NCBI GenBank assembly: GCA_005116835.1
Contig: SWDM01000013.1
Span: 124,001-188,000 of the forward strand
Length of the DNA stretch: 64,000 bases
From: Nitrospira sp.
GTDB taxonomy: Bacteria; Nitrospirota; Nitrospiria; Nitrospirales; Nitrospiraceae
Direction: 5' to 3'
The translations under genes were made by a program, and so were the position numbers. Under the pieces are notes generated by a model. That model did not search any database. It had not been told where the DNA came from and saw only the letters and a program-made list of their open reading frames with translations. This document shows positions 9,357 to 17,088 of this stretch, in pieces; position 1 is the first letter of the stretch, and the number at the start of each line of letters is the position of its first letter.

Positions 9357-10385
9357 ATGCCATTCCGCGACTGTATCGGCCATCAACAATCCATCGCGTT
9401 CTTGCAATCAGCCGTGACCCATGAGCGGTTGGCTCACGCCTATCTGTTCCATGGCGAGGATGCAGTGGGAAAACGTCTGACGGCCGTTCGCCTGGCGCAG
9501 GCGCTGAACTGCGAGCGGCCTCCCGAGACACAGGGTCTCGACAGTTGCGGCGCCTGCCGATCCTGCCGACAGATCGAAGCCCGTACGCACCCTGACTTCT
9601 TCATCATCGAGCCGGATCCGGAACAGGCCACCAGACAAATCAAGATTGAGCAGGTCCGCGATATCGAACACCAGATCATGTATCGTCCGCTCATCGGCGA
9701 GCGAAAAATCTGTCTGATCGACGATGCCGACCGTATGACGATCGGCGCAGCCAATGCGCTCTTGAAAACGCTGGAAGAACCGCCGGCCCATAGCCTCTTC
9801 CTCGTCATCTCCAGTCGCCCTGCTGCCCTTCCAGCGACCATCCGGTCACGCTGTCAGGCCCTTCGTTTTACGACGCCGGCTCGCACACAGGTGGAAGCGG
9901 CGCTCATTCTGCAACGCGAACTCCCTCCCGCGGACGCGCGATTCCTCGCCATCGTCAGCGAAGGTCGCATCGGAGAAGCCCTCACCGCCGATGTGAAAGA
10001 CACGCTCGCGCGCCAGCAGGAACTCGTGAGCCTGGTCCGGCCCCAATCCTTACAATCGATCGGATCTATCTTGTCCTCGGCGGAAACGATTGCAAAGACC
10101 GATCGTGGACAGGACATGCTCGTCTGGCTGGCCCGCTGGATTCGCGACCTCGTCCTACTTCAGATCGAAGGAGATCGCGACCAAATACTTAACCTCGATG
10201 ACCTCGCAACCCTCGAAACCTACGCCCAGAAAGCCGACACCGATGCTCTCTTGGACCTGCTCCATGAGATTGAACTAACCGAGCAGCGAGCCACCAGGCA
10301 CCTCAATCTCCAGATGGCGCTGGAAGTGATCTTGCTCCGCCTACGCGATGCAGTCACCGCATCGCCCGTCCCGCAATCAACCTAG
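9357..10385 (+). CDS. holB: DNA polymerase III subunit delta prime
   Basis: Clamp-loader subunit delta', 342 residues. The N-terminal AAA+ fold contains a degenerate P-loop (GEDAVGKRL) and the zinc module CGACRSCRQIEARTHPD. These are followed by LIDDADRMTIGAANALLKTLEEPP and an SRPAALPATIRSRCQ arginine-finger-like region. The helical C-terminal domain ends with a leucine-rich segment typical of the subunit. It follows tmk directly and is spaced 39 bases from metG. The order tmk-holB-metG suggests a housekeeping operon. Confidence 0.92.
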   Translation: MPFRDCIGHQQSIAFLQSAVTHERLAHAYLFHGEDAVGKRLTAVRLAQALNCERPPETQGLDSCGACRSCRQIEARTHPDFFIIEPDPEQATRQIKIEQVRDIEHQIMYRPLIGERKICLIDDADRMTIGAANALLKTLEEPPAHSLFLVISSRPAALPATIRSRCQALRFTTPARTQVEAALILQRELPPADARFLAIVSEGRIGEALTADVKDTLARQQELVSLVRPQSLQSIGSILSSAETIAKTDRGQDMLVWLARWIRDLVLLQIEGDRDQILNLDDLATLETYAQKADTDALLDLLHEIELTEQRATRHLNLQMALEVILLRLRDAVTASPVPQST

Positions 10386-10424
10386 CTTTCGCCGGTTACG
10401 ACCTGATATCTTTTATCACGCCAC

Positions 10425-12440
10425 ATGAGTGACCAGAATAGCTTCTACATCACCACGCCGATCTATTACGTAAACGATGTCCCGCACATTGGCCACGCCT
10501 ACACGACCGTGGCTGCCGATGTGCTGGCTCGCTACTGGCGCCTCCGTGGGCGTGACGTCTTCTTTCTCACCGGGCTCGACGAACATGGGCAAAAGGTTCA
10601 GCAGGCCGCAGCCAAAGCCGGCATCGATCCGCAGGCCCATTGCGACAAGCTGGCGCCACAATTCCAGAGCCTCTGGACGCGGCTGAACATCTCGAACGAC
10701 GCCTTCATCAGAACGACGGATGCTCCCCATAAAGTAGTTGTTCAACGATACCTTGAGCTACTATTCAGTAAAGACATGATCTATAAGGCTGACTACACCG
10801 GATGGTACTGCACATTCGATGAGCGGTTTTGGACGGAAAAGGATGTTGAGAGCGGCCTCTGCCCTGACTGCAAACGGCCGGTCGAACGGATTAGCGAGCA
10901 TAACTATTTCTTCAAGATGGGGCAGTATCAGGCTGACCTGATCGAACACATCAAACGACATTCGAGCTTCATCCGCCCTGAGTCTCGGCGCAATGAAGTC
11001 CTGGGATTCCTGACCACGCAAAAGCTCGGCGACCTCTCGATCTCACGACCAAAATCGCGCCTCTCATGGGGGATCGAACTCCCGTTCGACAAGGACTATG
11101 TCACCTACGTCTGGTTCGACGCGCTGGTCAACTACATGTCAGCCCTCGACTATCTCCGACCGACACCCTCGCAAGCCCAATTCTGGCCGGCTAACGTGCA
11201 TCTCGTCGGCAAGGACATTCTCACGACACATGCGGTCTACTGGTCCACGATGCTGATGGCATTGAATCTGCCTCTACCCAAAACGATCTTTGCCCATGGC
11301 TGGTGGACCGTCGACGGAGAAAAGATGTCGAAGAGCCGCGGTAATGTCGTCGACCCCAACAAGATGGTCGACGAGTTCGGCGCCGACGCCTTCCGGTATT
11401 TTTTATTGCGCGAAGTACCCTTTGGACAGGACGGAGACTTTTCGCAATCTGCGTTGGTCACCAACCTCAATAGCGACTTGGCCAACGGAATCGGAAACCT
11501 CCTCAGCCGCACCCTTACTATGATCGAGCGGTTCGCCGGCGGGACGATTCCCGCGATCGGCACCCCGGCCATTCCAGAGCTTGAAGCCCTGATCGCCACA
11601 ACAGCAACAGGCCTGCCGGAACGAATCGAGCATGGATTCAGCGCCCTCGCTTTTCGAGAGAATCTCCAAGCTCTCTGGGAACTCGTCGGTTTGTGCGACG
11701 AATACATCGACAAGGCTGCGCCCTGGAAGCTTGCTAAAAACCCCGAGAGCCTTCCACGCCTGAACACGGTGCTCAATACTGCGTCGCGAGCGCTCCGCTT
11801 GCTGTCAGTCCTCCTGTATCCCTACATGCCTCAAACAGCGGCACAACTCGCACAACAACTCGGCCTCTCGTTCGACTTTTCAAAGCCGATGCCGCAAACA
11901 GCCTATGGATGGGAGACACCGCTTGCCGGGGTAAAGATCTTCAAAGGCCCAGGCCTCTTTCCACGTATTGAATCAACACCACAAGGAGCCAAGACCGAGA
12001 GTGATGCAACGACTACCCCGCAACCGACGACTGTGACACCAATGCCAACGACCCTACCGCCATGCCCGACCGCCAGCGCTTCGAGCCCTGCGCCACAAGC
12101 CCCTGCACCAGCCCAGATCACCATCGACGAATTCATGAAAATTCAACTCAAGACCGCGAAGGTTCTCAGTGCGGAACGCGTCCCCAAGTCAGAGAAGTTG
12201 CTCAAGTTACAAGTCAGTCTTGGCGAGGGAATGGAGCAGCGGCAGATTGTGGCCGGCATCGGAAAGAAATATGAGCCGGAGGCCTTGATTGGGAAAACCA
12301 TCGTCATCGTGGCCAATTTAAAGCCGGCAAAATTGATGGGGATCGAGTCGCAAGGTATGGTCCTCGCGGCAGGCGACAGTGAAGTCCGGGGCCTCCTTAC
12401 GCTCCTGGAAGACGTTGAGCCGGGCACGAAGGTAAAATGA
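10425..12440 (+). CDS. metG: Methionyl-tRNA synthetase
   Basis: Charges tRNA(Met). The 671 residues contain the HIGH motif as HIGH in VPHIGHAYTT (about 21-24), one zinc knuckle (CTFDERFW...CPDCKRP) and the KMSKS loop (GEKMSKSRGNVV, about 300). The C-terminal 110 residues form an EMAP/Trbp111-type tRNA-binding domain (IDEFMKIQLKTAKV...). A low-complexity Thr/Pro/Ala linker at about 525-560 joins it to the anticodon-binding domain. The last codons overlap the next gene as ATGA. Confidence 0.96.
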   Translation: MSDQNSFYITTPIYYVNDVPHIGHAYTTVAADVLARYWRLRGRDVFFLTGLDEHGQKVQQAAAKAGIDPQAHCDKLAPQFQSLWTRLNISNDAFIRTTDAPHKVVVQRYLELLFSKDMIYKADYTGWYCTFDERFWTEKDVESGLCPDCKRPVERISEHNYFFKMGQYQADLIEHIKRHSSFIRPESRRNEVLGFLTTQKLGDLSISRPKSRLSWGIELPFDKDYVTYVWFDALVNYMSALDYLRPTPSQAQFWPANVHLVGKDILTTHAVYWSTMLMALNLPLPKTIFAHGWWTVDGEKMSKSRGNVVDPNKMVDEFGADAFRYFLLREVPFGQDGDFSQSALVTNLNSDLANGIGNLLSRTLTMIERFAGGTIPAIGTPAIPELEALIATTATGLPERIEHGFSALAFRENLQALWELVGLCDEYIDKAAPWKLAKNPESLPRLNTVLNTASRALRLLSVLLYPYMPQTAAQLAQQLGLSFDFSKPMPQTAYGWETPLAGVKIFKGPGLFPRIESTPQGAKTESDATTTPQPTTVTPMPTTLPPCPTASASSPAPQAPAPAQITIDEFMKIQLKTAKVLSAERVPKSEKLLKLQVSLGEGMEQRQIVAGIGKKYEPEALIGKTIVIVANLKPAKLMGIESQGMVLAAGDSEVRGLLTLLEDVEPGTKVK

Positions 12441-13303
12441 CCCGCCCACTGCAGCTGATCGTGGCCATTGCTGCATGTTTAATCCCCGCTCCTTGCCTCG
12501 CAATCCCTGCCGCAGAAGGAGCTCTCTCCGACCTTCAGCTCAACAATCCAACACCGACGACCATCCTTGTGCGGGTCGTGGCACATGGTTCGATGGTCCT
12601 AGGAAAAGAGGTCGGAGGCGCGCGCGTCACCATCACCGATGTCGCCACAAAACAGATTCTGGCCACCGGCATCCAGCATGGCGAAGCAGGCGACCAGAAT
12701 CAAATCATGCGGACACCGCGTCTCATGGAAGAGCCGCACTACAGTTCACGGCCTGCGGCAGCCTTTACTGCAACCTTCGACTTACGCCATCCCACATTGG
12801 TCGAAGTGACCGTCGACGGTCCTCTCGCCTACCCTGCCTCGTCCCAGCGAGCCTCCACGACAGCGTGGCTCGTCCCAGGGCAAGACATGACCAACGATGG
12901 GATTGTCCTTCATCTCTACGGCTACATTGTCCAGATCGAACATCCGAAACCCCAAGAACCTTTAATTGCAAAAGACGATGTGATGCTGCGCGCATCCGTG
13001 CGCACCCTCTCCGGGGCTCTTGTCCGCCCGCATGGGGACTGGGACTCTCGCAAGACCCATATTTACGGTGAACTGATGGTCGGTGACCGTGTGCTTGAGC
13101 GGCTTCAACTGTTCTATAGCGGTGAGCGCGCCACCTTCGAAGCCCCGTTCTTCGTTCCCCTCTCGAACGATGCGCCGGACGGAATCACCCTCCGCGTGAT
13201 CGCCGCTGATCCCGCCAACGGAAATGTTGGGATCGGCCAAGCCAAGTACCCTGTCCTGAGCGAACGCCTTCGCCACAACTCATCAAGAACTGAACCCCGC
13301 TGA
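12437..13303 (+). CDS. Secreted protein of unknown function
   Basis: A 288-residue protein with a clear signal peptide (hydrophobic segment 6-22, likely cut after PCLA). The mature part is rich in beta-strand-like segments such as TILVRVVAHGSMVLG, GARVTITDV and LVEVTVDGPL, resembling Ig- or transthyretin-like folds. I do not recognise a named family. The sequence alternates strands with predicted periplasmic or extracellular character. Translation is probably coupled to metG through the 4-base overlap, which does not imply a shared function. A metal or envelope role would be speculation. Confidence 0.7.
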   Translation: MTRPLQLIVAIAACLIPAPCLAIPAAEGALSDLQLNNPTPTTILVRVVAHGSMVLGKEVGGARVTITDVATKQILATGIQHGEAGDQNQIMRTPRLMEEPHYSSRPAAAFTATFDLRHPTLVEVTVDGPLAYPASSQRASTTAWLVPGQDMTNDGIVLHLYGYIVQIEHPKPQEPLIAKDDVMLRASVRTLSGALVRPHGDWDSRKTHIYGELMVGDRVLERLQLFYSGERATFEAPFFVPLSNDAPDGITLRVIAADPANGNVGIGQAKYPVLSERLRHNSSRTEPR

Positions 13304-13352
13304 CTTCGTGACTAGTCAGGTAGATAGGCTGAAGGGGTTCAGGCCGAAGGGG

Positions 13353-13395
13353 CCGGTCTGTCTGGTTATTTGGTCTGTCTTGTCTCTCTGGTTGG
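13353..13395. repeat. Single arm of the GGTTTGTTTGG word family (A1)
   Basis: Words GGTCTGTCTGGTTATTTGG and TCTGTCTTGTCTCTCTGGTTGG occur without an inverted partner, so this is a partial copy of the hairpin family seen complete at 21191-21274 and elsewhere. Confidence 0.5.
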
Positions 13396-13476
13396 ACTAG
13401 CAGGCTGCGGAACAACTCGGTTTATCCACAAAATGCTCTTGAAACCTTTCACGTGGAACTGATGCTCAATTTGTCG

Positions 13477-13643
13477 CAGGATGCTCAAAAAGACCGTCCA
13501 GCAAGGCCGCAGCGAGCGTTTACTTACTAAGGGGTGGCTGGGATGATCCCAATTGCGCGCGTCCAACGAGGGGAGTCTGCGACCGCGCGTTGCGCGAGCA
13601 CGGGGATCGTCCCAGCCACCCCATCCCCTTTTTCAGCATCCTG
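13477..13643. mobile_element. Nested-palindrome MITE-like element E1
   Basis: Outer inverted repeat: CAGGATGCTCAAAAAG on the left, CTTTTTCAGCATCCTG on the right. Inner inverted repeat: GGGGTGGCTGGGATGATCCC near 13526 against GGGATCGTCCCAGCCACCCC near 13602, with one mismatch. A GCGCGCGT/ACCGCGCG hairpin sits at the centre. The core GCAAGGCCGCAG is shared with elements at 16965 and 22894. No coding capacity. Confidence 0.7.
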
Positions 13644-13688
13644 ATAGATCGCTTGCCGCTTCGGTGCCCACATGCGACACTATTGTCT

Positions 13689-14633
13689 ATGAGCACCCAT
13701 GCCTCCTATGCACATCTCCGCAGCCGTCTCTACCTCGCGCTGGTATTGAACGCAGTCATCATCGCCGCGGAGTTCATCGGCGGATGGCTCCTCGATAGCA
13801 TCGGTCTCATGAGCGATGCCGGCCATAACCTCGTGGACCAGGGCGCCCTCTTTCTGGCCCTCTATGCCCATCTCCTCACGGCCAGGCCTGCGACAGAAGC
13901 CAGAACATTTGGGTATCACCGAGCCGGCATCATTGCGGCCTTCTTGAACTCGTTCGTCCTGTTACTCATGGCCCTCGGTATCACACTCGTCGGGCTGAAG
14001 CGGATTTTGCAGCCCATGCCGGTCGACGGCGGCTGGGTCATGGCAATTGCCGCCCTGAGCTTCGCCGCCAATCTGTCCGTCGCGCTCCTGTTACAGCGAG
14101 GAGCGAAGGACGATCTGAATATCCGTAGCGCCTTCTGGCACATGCTGGGCGATGCCTGGGTCTCCCTGGGCATTGTCATCAGCGGCGGCGCCATTTTACT
14201 GACTGGATGGACCGTTCTTGACCCATTGATCAGCCTGCTGGTCGTCGTGGTCATCGCGAAAGGAGCCTGGCCGCTCTTCAAGGAATCGCTGGATGTCTTA
14301 TTGGAGTCCACTCCTCCGAAGATCAGCGCCTCGCACGTAGCCGCGACCATTGAGGCGATTGCCGGCGTAAAAAATGTCCACGACCTCCATATCTGGGCGG
14401 TCGAGCCCCGTTTAATTATGATGACCTGTCATATCCTCGTTGACGGAGACGATTCGGCGCTGACCAATCATTTGCTTCACACCATCCGCGCCAGGGTTAG
14501 CACTGATTTTGGGATCAAACATCTGACGATTCAGATGGGAACCCACTGTTGCCACGCGGACGAGATCCACTGCGACCTCACCACCTTGGCGATGCAGCAC
14601 CAGGATAAGGGGATCGCGCATGTGCATCACTAA
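13689..14633 (+). CDS. CDF-family cation efflux protein (CzcD/ZitB-like)
   Basis: Inner-membrane antiporter that exports divalent cations such as Zn, Co or Cd. From the chosen ATG at 13689 it has 314 residues with six predicted membrane helices. Two paired metal-site motifs are visible: DAGHNLVDQ in helix 2 and HMLGDAWVS in helix 5, each an H-x3-D pattern. The C-terminal cytoplasmic domain contains VHDLHIWAVEPR and ends in a His/Cys-rich stretch (THCCHADEIHC). A longer frame from 13590 is rejected because it reads through the repeat element. The next gene is a COG0523 GTPase, suggesting zinc homeostasis. Confidence 0.9.
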   Translation: MSTHASYAHLRSRLYLALVLNAVIIAAEFIGGWLLDSIGLMSDAGHNLVDQGALFLALYAHLLTARPATEARTFGYHRAGIIAAFLNSFVLLLMALGITLVGLKRILQPMPVDGGWVMAIAALSFAANLSVALLLQRGAKDDLNIRSAFWHMLGDAWVSLGIVISGGAILLTGWTVLDPLISLLVVVVIAKGAWPLFKESLDVLLESTPPKISASHVAATIEAIAGVKNVHDLHIWAVEPRLIMMTCHILVDGDDSALTNHLLHTIRARVSTDFGIKHLTIQMGTHCCHADEIHCDLTTLAMQHQDKGIAHVHH

Positions 14634-14649
14634 AAGCGCGTTCCTCGTG

Positions 14650-14735
14650 AAGCGTGAAGCGCTTGAAGCCGGGGCGAAACATGAAGAATCCGACTCCGGA
14701 ACGCAATACGCTTCACGAACGACGCTTCACGGCAG
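14650..14735. repeat. Word-repeat hairpin, GTGAAGCG subtype (copy B2)
   Basis: Left arm CGTGAAGCGTGAAGCGC, right arm GCTTCACGAACGACGCTTCACG, with a loop containing CTCCGGAACGCAATACG. The right half is almost identical to the copy at 34667-34775. It separates the CDF exporter from the GTPase gene. Confidence 0.7.
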
Positions 14736-14750
14736 ACACAGCTGGTTGAG

Positions 14751-15713
14751 ATGATGTCTACCACCCCAATACCCTTTTACATCCTCTGCGGCTCTCTCGG
14801 CGCGGGAAAGACCACGCTCCTCATGAGACTGCTGGAGCATTGGAAGAGCCAGGGCAAACGGGCCGGTGTCTTGATGAACGAAGCGGGGGAAGTGAGTATC
14901 GACGGCCCTCGCGCCGGCACCATCGCCGAACAGGTCATGAACCTCGCCGGCGGCTGCGTCTGTTGCGATACGAAGGAAGATCTTTCCTGGGGAATTGCCC
15001 AACTGGTGCGGGACTACGAATCGGATGTGATCGTGCTGGAATGCTCAGGCATGGCCGATCCTGCCGAGGTGATCGACGGGGTCACAGATCTGTACACCGC
15101 GCGGCTTGCGCACCTGGAAAAAGTTATCGCCCTTCTGCATCCGATTCCCACAGACAGAGACAGTATGGGGGGATTCGTCACCAAACAGGCAATTCGCTGC
15201 GCAGACGAGCTCATTCTCAATAAGCGAGACCTCTATGTCCCCGGACATTGGGAAACCTTCAAAGCCTCGATCACTGCTCAGAATCCTTACGCGCGAGTCT
15301 GGGAAACCAGCCATGCCAGGGTGGAACCCTCTTTACTGCTGGAGCCGATAGTCCGCCTGTCGCCCGCGCAGACAGTGAATGTAGAATTCGGGGTGCCGAG
15401 ACCTTCCGCTACGAGCAAGCGGGCCTCCTATCATCCCATTGCCACGACAGTTCGATTACCGGGTCCGTTAAATCTTGTACGGTTCCTCAGCTGGATGAAG
15501 ACCCTCCCCCCAGAACTTGAACGGGCAAAAGGTTTCTTTCGCTTTGCCAAGGGACCGGAGCTCCAAGAGTTTCAATATGCCCCGCCAGGCAACGCCACCA
15601 TTACACCGATTACATTGCTCGACGAGCCAAGCCACGCGATCGTGTTGATTGGACGAGGCTACGACCAGGAGCACTGTCAGGCAGAACTTTTACGCTGTCT
15701 TGAGAACTGCTAG
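14751..15713 (+). CDS. G3E-family (COG0523/CobW) metallochaperone GTPase
   Basis: A GTP-driven metal-insertion chaperone of 320 residues. Motifs: P-loop GSLGAGKTTL (about 13-22), the metal motif GGCVCC (about 67-72), the Walker B/G3 segment ECSGMADP and the G4 motif NKRD. The C-terminal half (about 215-320) matches a CobW-C type domain (ARVWETSHA, then FFRFAKGPE). COG0523 proteins often act in zinc homeostasis. The neighbouring CDF exporter and TonB system fit that role, but the metal is an inference. The first two codons are both Met. Confidence 0.85.
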   Translation: MMSTTPIPFYILCGSLGAGKTTLLMRLLEHWKSQGKRAGVLMNEAGEVSIDGPRAGTIAEQVMNLAGGCVCCDTKEDLSWGIAQLVRDYESDVIVLECSGMADPAEVIDGVTDLYTARLAHLEKVIALLHPIPTDRDSMGGFVTKQAIRCADELILNKRDLYVPGHWETFKASITAQNPYARVWETSHARVEPSLLLEPIVRLSPAQTVNVEFGVPRPSATSKRASYHPIATTVRLPGPLNLVRFLSWMKTLPPELERAKGFFRFAKGPELQEFQYAPPGNATITPITLLDEPSHAIVLIGRGYDQEHCQAELLRCLENC

Positions 15714-15735
15714 CCCGCATTATCCATGACGGTTC
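15711..15735. repeat. Fragment of the element E4 terminus
   Basis: TAGCCCGCATTATCCATGACGG immediately after the GTPase gene matches the left end of the element at 23079-23293 with one difference, but there is no right end here. It is a solo terminus or a remnant. Confidence 0.6.
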
Positions 15736-15777
15736 GAGGTCAGAAGTTCGAAGCTTCCGGAACTTCGCAGCTGACCC

Positions 15778-15818
15778 TCGTTTCACGTTTCACGTCTAAC
15801 CTTTCACGTTTTCTGGGA
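15778..15818. repeat. Single arm of the GTGAAACGT family (B3)
   Basis: GTTTCACGTTTCACGTCTAACC and CTTTCACG words occur without a clear partner arm, next to the 3' end of the PAP2 gene. Just before it (15733-15765) are TTCGAGG-type words. Confidence 0.5.
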
Positions 15819-16350
15819 GCGAAGCGCGGACACGCCAGAAGCGCAGGATCAACCACGCGGCCCCGGCTCCGAAGAATCCGCCGATTGCCCATCCTCCCAA
15901 CACGTCCGTGATGTAGTGGGCTCCGATATAGACGCGAGAGAGACCGATCAGTCCGACCAACGGCCAGCTCACCCAGCCTGACCGCGGATACAACACATGG
16001 AAAAAGGCTGCCGCCGTTGCGGTATTAATGGCGTGATTCGACGGAAAACCAAAGGTCTTGCCGCAGGCTTCGATCTGATGGATATCCGGAAGCCCCATGC
16101 AGGGTCGTGGTCGAGCCGCAAGGTCTTTGATCCGTGCCCCGACAAAATCCAACAAACCGATGGAGGCGGCCAGTATCGGGGCTCCCAGCAATGCCTCCCG
16201 CCAGGATACCCACAACCAATAGCTGGTCAGTAGAATCCCGGGCACCCACAGTAGGCCTGAATTGGAGAGCCCAAGCGCCAACCCATCGAGCCAATCAGAC
16301 TGCCCGGCAAGCCCATTGATGGCACGAAGCAGGGATTCATCCACACTCAT
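15796..16350 (-). CDS. PAP2-family membrane phosphatase
   Basis: A 184-residue membrane protein with about five or six helices. It carries the three phosphatase motifs of the PAP2 superfamily: KDLAARPRP (motif 1), FPSNHA (motif 2, with the usual PSGH as PSNH) and SRVYIGAHYITDV (motif 3). Such enzymes dephosphorylate undecaprenyl pyrophosphate, phosphatidylglycerol phosphate or lipid A at the periplasmic face. The substrate cannot be told here. The C-terminal codons run into GTGAAACG words at 15796-15815 (ENVKG). Nothing ties it to the metal genes on either side. Confidence 0.85.
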   Translation of the reverse strand: MSVDESLLRAINGLAGQSDWLDGLALGLSNSGLLWVPGILLTSYWLWVSWREALLGAPILAASIGLLDFVGARIKDLAARPRPCMGLPDIHQIEACGKTFGFPSNHAINTATAAAFFHVLYPRSGWVSWPLVGLIGLSRVYIGAHYITDVLGGWAIGGFFGAGAAWLILRFWRVRASLPENVKG

Positions 16351-16461
16351 GGGGATGACGATAAAGCGTCACCCGTCATTCGTCAACCGTGAACCATGAA
16401 AGAGCGGGAAATAATCCGGCAGGTCTATCAGCTATAAGCCATACGCCATCGGCTCTTGCTT

Positions 16462-16923
16462 TCACCTCGCGCGGAAGTGGATGCGAACAGTCAACTCCCC
16501 GTCGACCGGCTCATCGCCTTTCATTTGGGGCTCGAAGGTCCATTTATTCAACGCTGCCATGCCAGCGATGGTGAGTTCACGGTGTTTGGCTGGTTCCAAC
16601 ACTACCACTGTCACCGCCGCATCCTTGGAGACCAACATGCGCGCTTTCATCCAATCGTCGAGCTCTTTGCCATCTAAGGCTGGTGGAACAGCAGGCCAGG
16701 GTGTGGCTTTGGGAACCGGTCCAAGCTGTTGATCCTTGTTGAGCGGAAGACCATGGACATGGACCTCGGGCAACTCCAACACGTCTTCCAGGTGATCGCT
16801 CTCATGCGTGGCCTCATCACCCGGCACCGCAAATGCGAGTGCAGGCAGGAGCAATACGGCCAGGCCACAACTCAAGACGATATGTTGAATATACCGTGGA
16901 CTTGAAAAATTCAGAAGTTTCAT
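16462..16923 (-). CDS. TonB C-terminal domain protein
   Basis: A 153-residue protein with a hydrophobic N-terminal segment (about 15-32) ending in ALAFA, which looks like a signal peptidase site rather than the uncleaved anchor of a classical TonB. The mature part is short and lacks the long Pro-rich spacer. Its C-terminal 80 residues (AAVTVVVLEPAKHRELTIAG, then ALNKWTFEPQ and LTVRIHF) match the TonB_C fold. It lies downstream of the receptor gene on the same strand and could work with it. No exbB or exbD is nearby, so energy coupling is uncertain. Confidence 0.7.
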   Translation of the reverse strand: MKLLNFSSPRYIQHIVLSCGLAVLLLPALAFAVPGDEATHESDHLEDVLELPEVHVHGLPLNKDQQLGPVPKATPWPAVPPALDGKELDDWMKARMLVSKDAAVTVVVLEPAKHRELTIAGMAALNKWTFEPQMKGDEPVDGELTVRIHFRAR

Positions 16924-16964
16924 GATGCACTCCCCAGCCTATATGCCCTTATATCATACTCCAG

Positions 16965-17087
16965 CAGATGCCCAACAAGGTCATCCAGCAAGGCCGCAGG
17001 GAGCCCAGCGACTGAGGCGTACCCTTGGGGTACGTCGCAAGGAAATGGGCGACTGAGAACGATGCTGGTGACCTTGTTCGGCATCTG
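16965..17087. mobile_element. Nested-palindrome MITE-like element E2
   Basis: Outer repeat CAGATGCCCAACAAGGTCAT on the left and TGACCTTGTTCGGCATCTG on the right; central palindrome GGCGTACCCTTGGGGTACG; core GCAAGGCCGCAG shared with E1 and E3. It ends one base before the stop codon of the receptor gene and may serve as its terminator. Confidence 0.7.
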
Positions 17088-17088
17088 A

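Larger units (their letters stand above)
13304..13688. other. Non-coding stretch holding two repeat elements
   Basis: This gap contains a single arm of the GGTTTGTTTGG family (13353-13395) and a complete nested-palindrome element (13477-13643). Between them is about 80 bases with no recognised feature. A short open frame beginning at 13590 runs into the CDF gene, but its first 33 codons lie within the repeat and are unlikely to be translated. Confidence 0.6.

Noticed and set aside
13590-13688. Extended start of the CDF exporter
   Set aside because: The added residues are translated from repeat element E1; the ATG at 13689 fits the family length.
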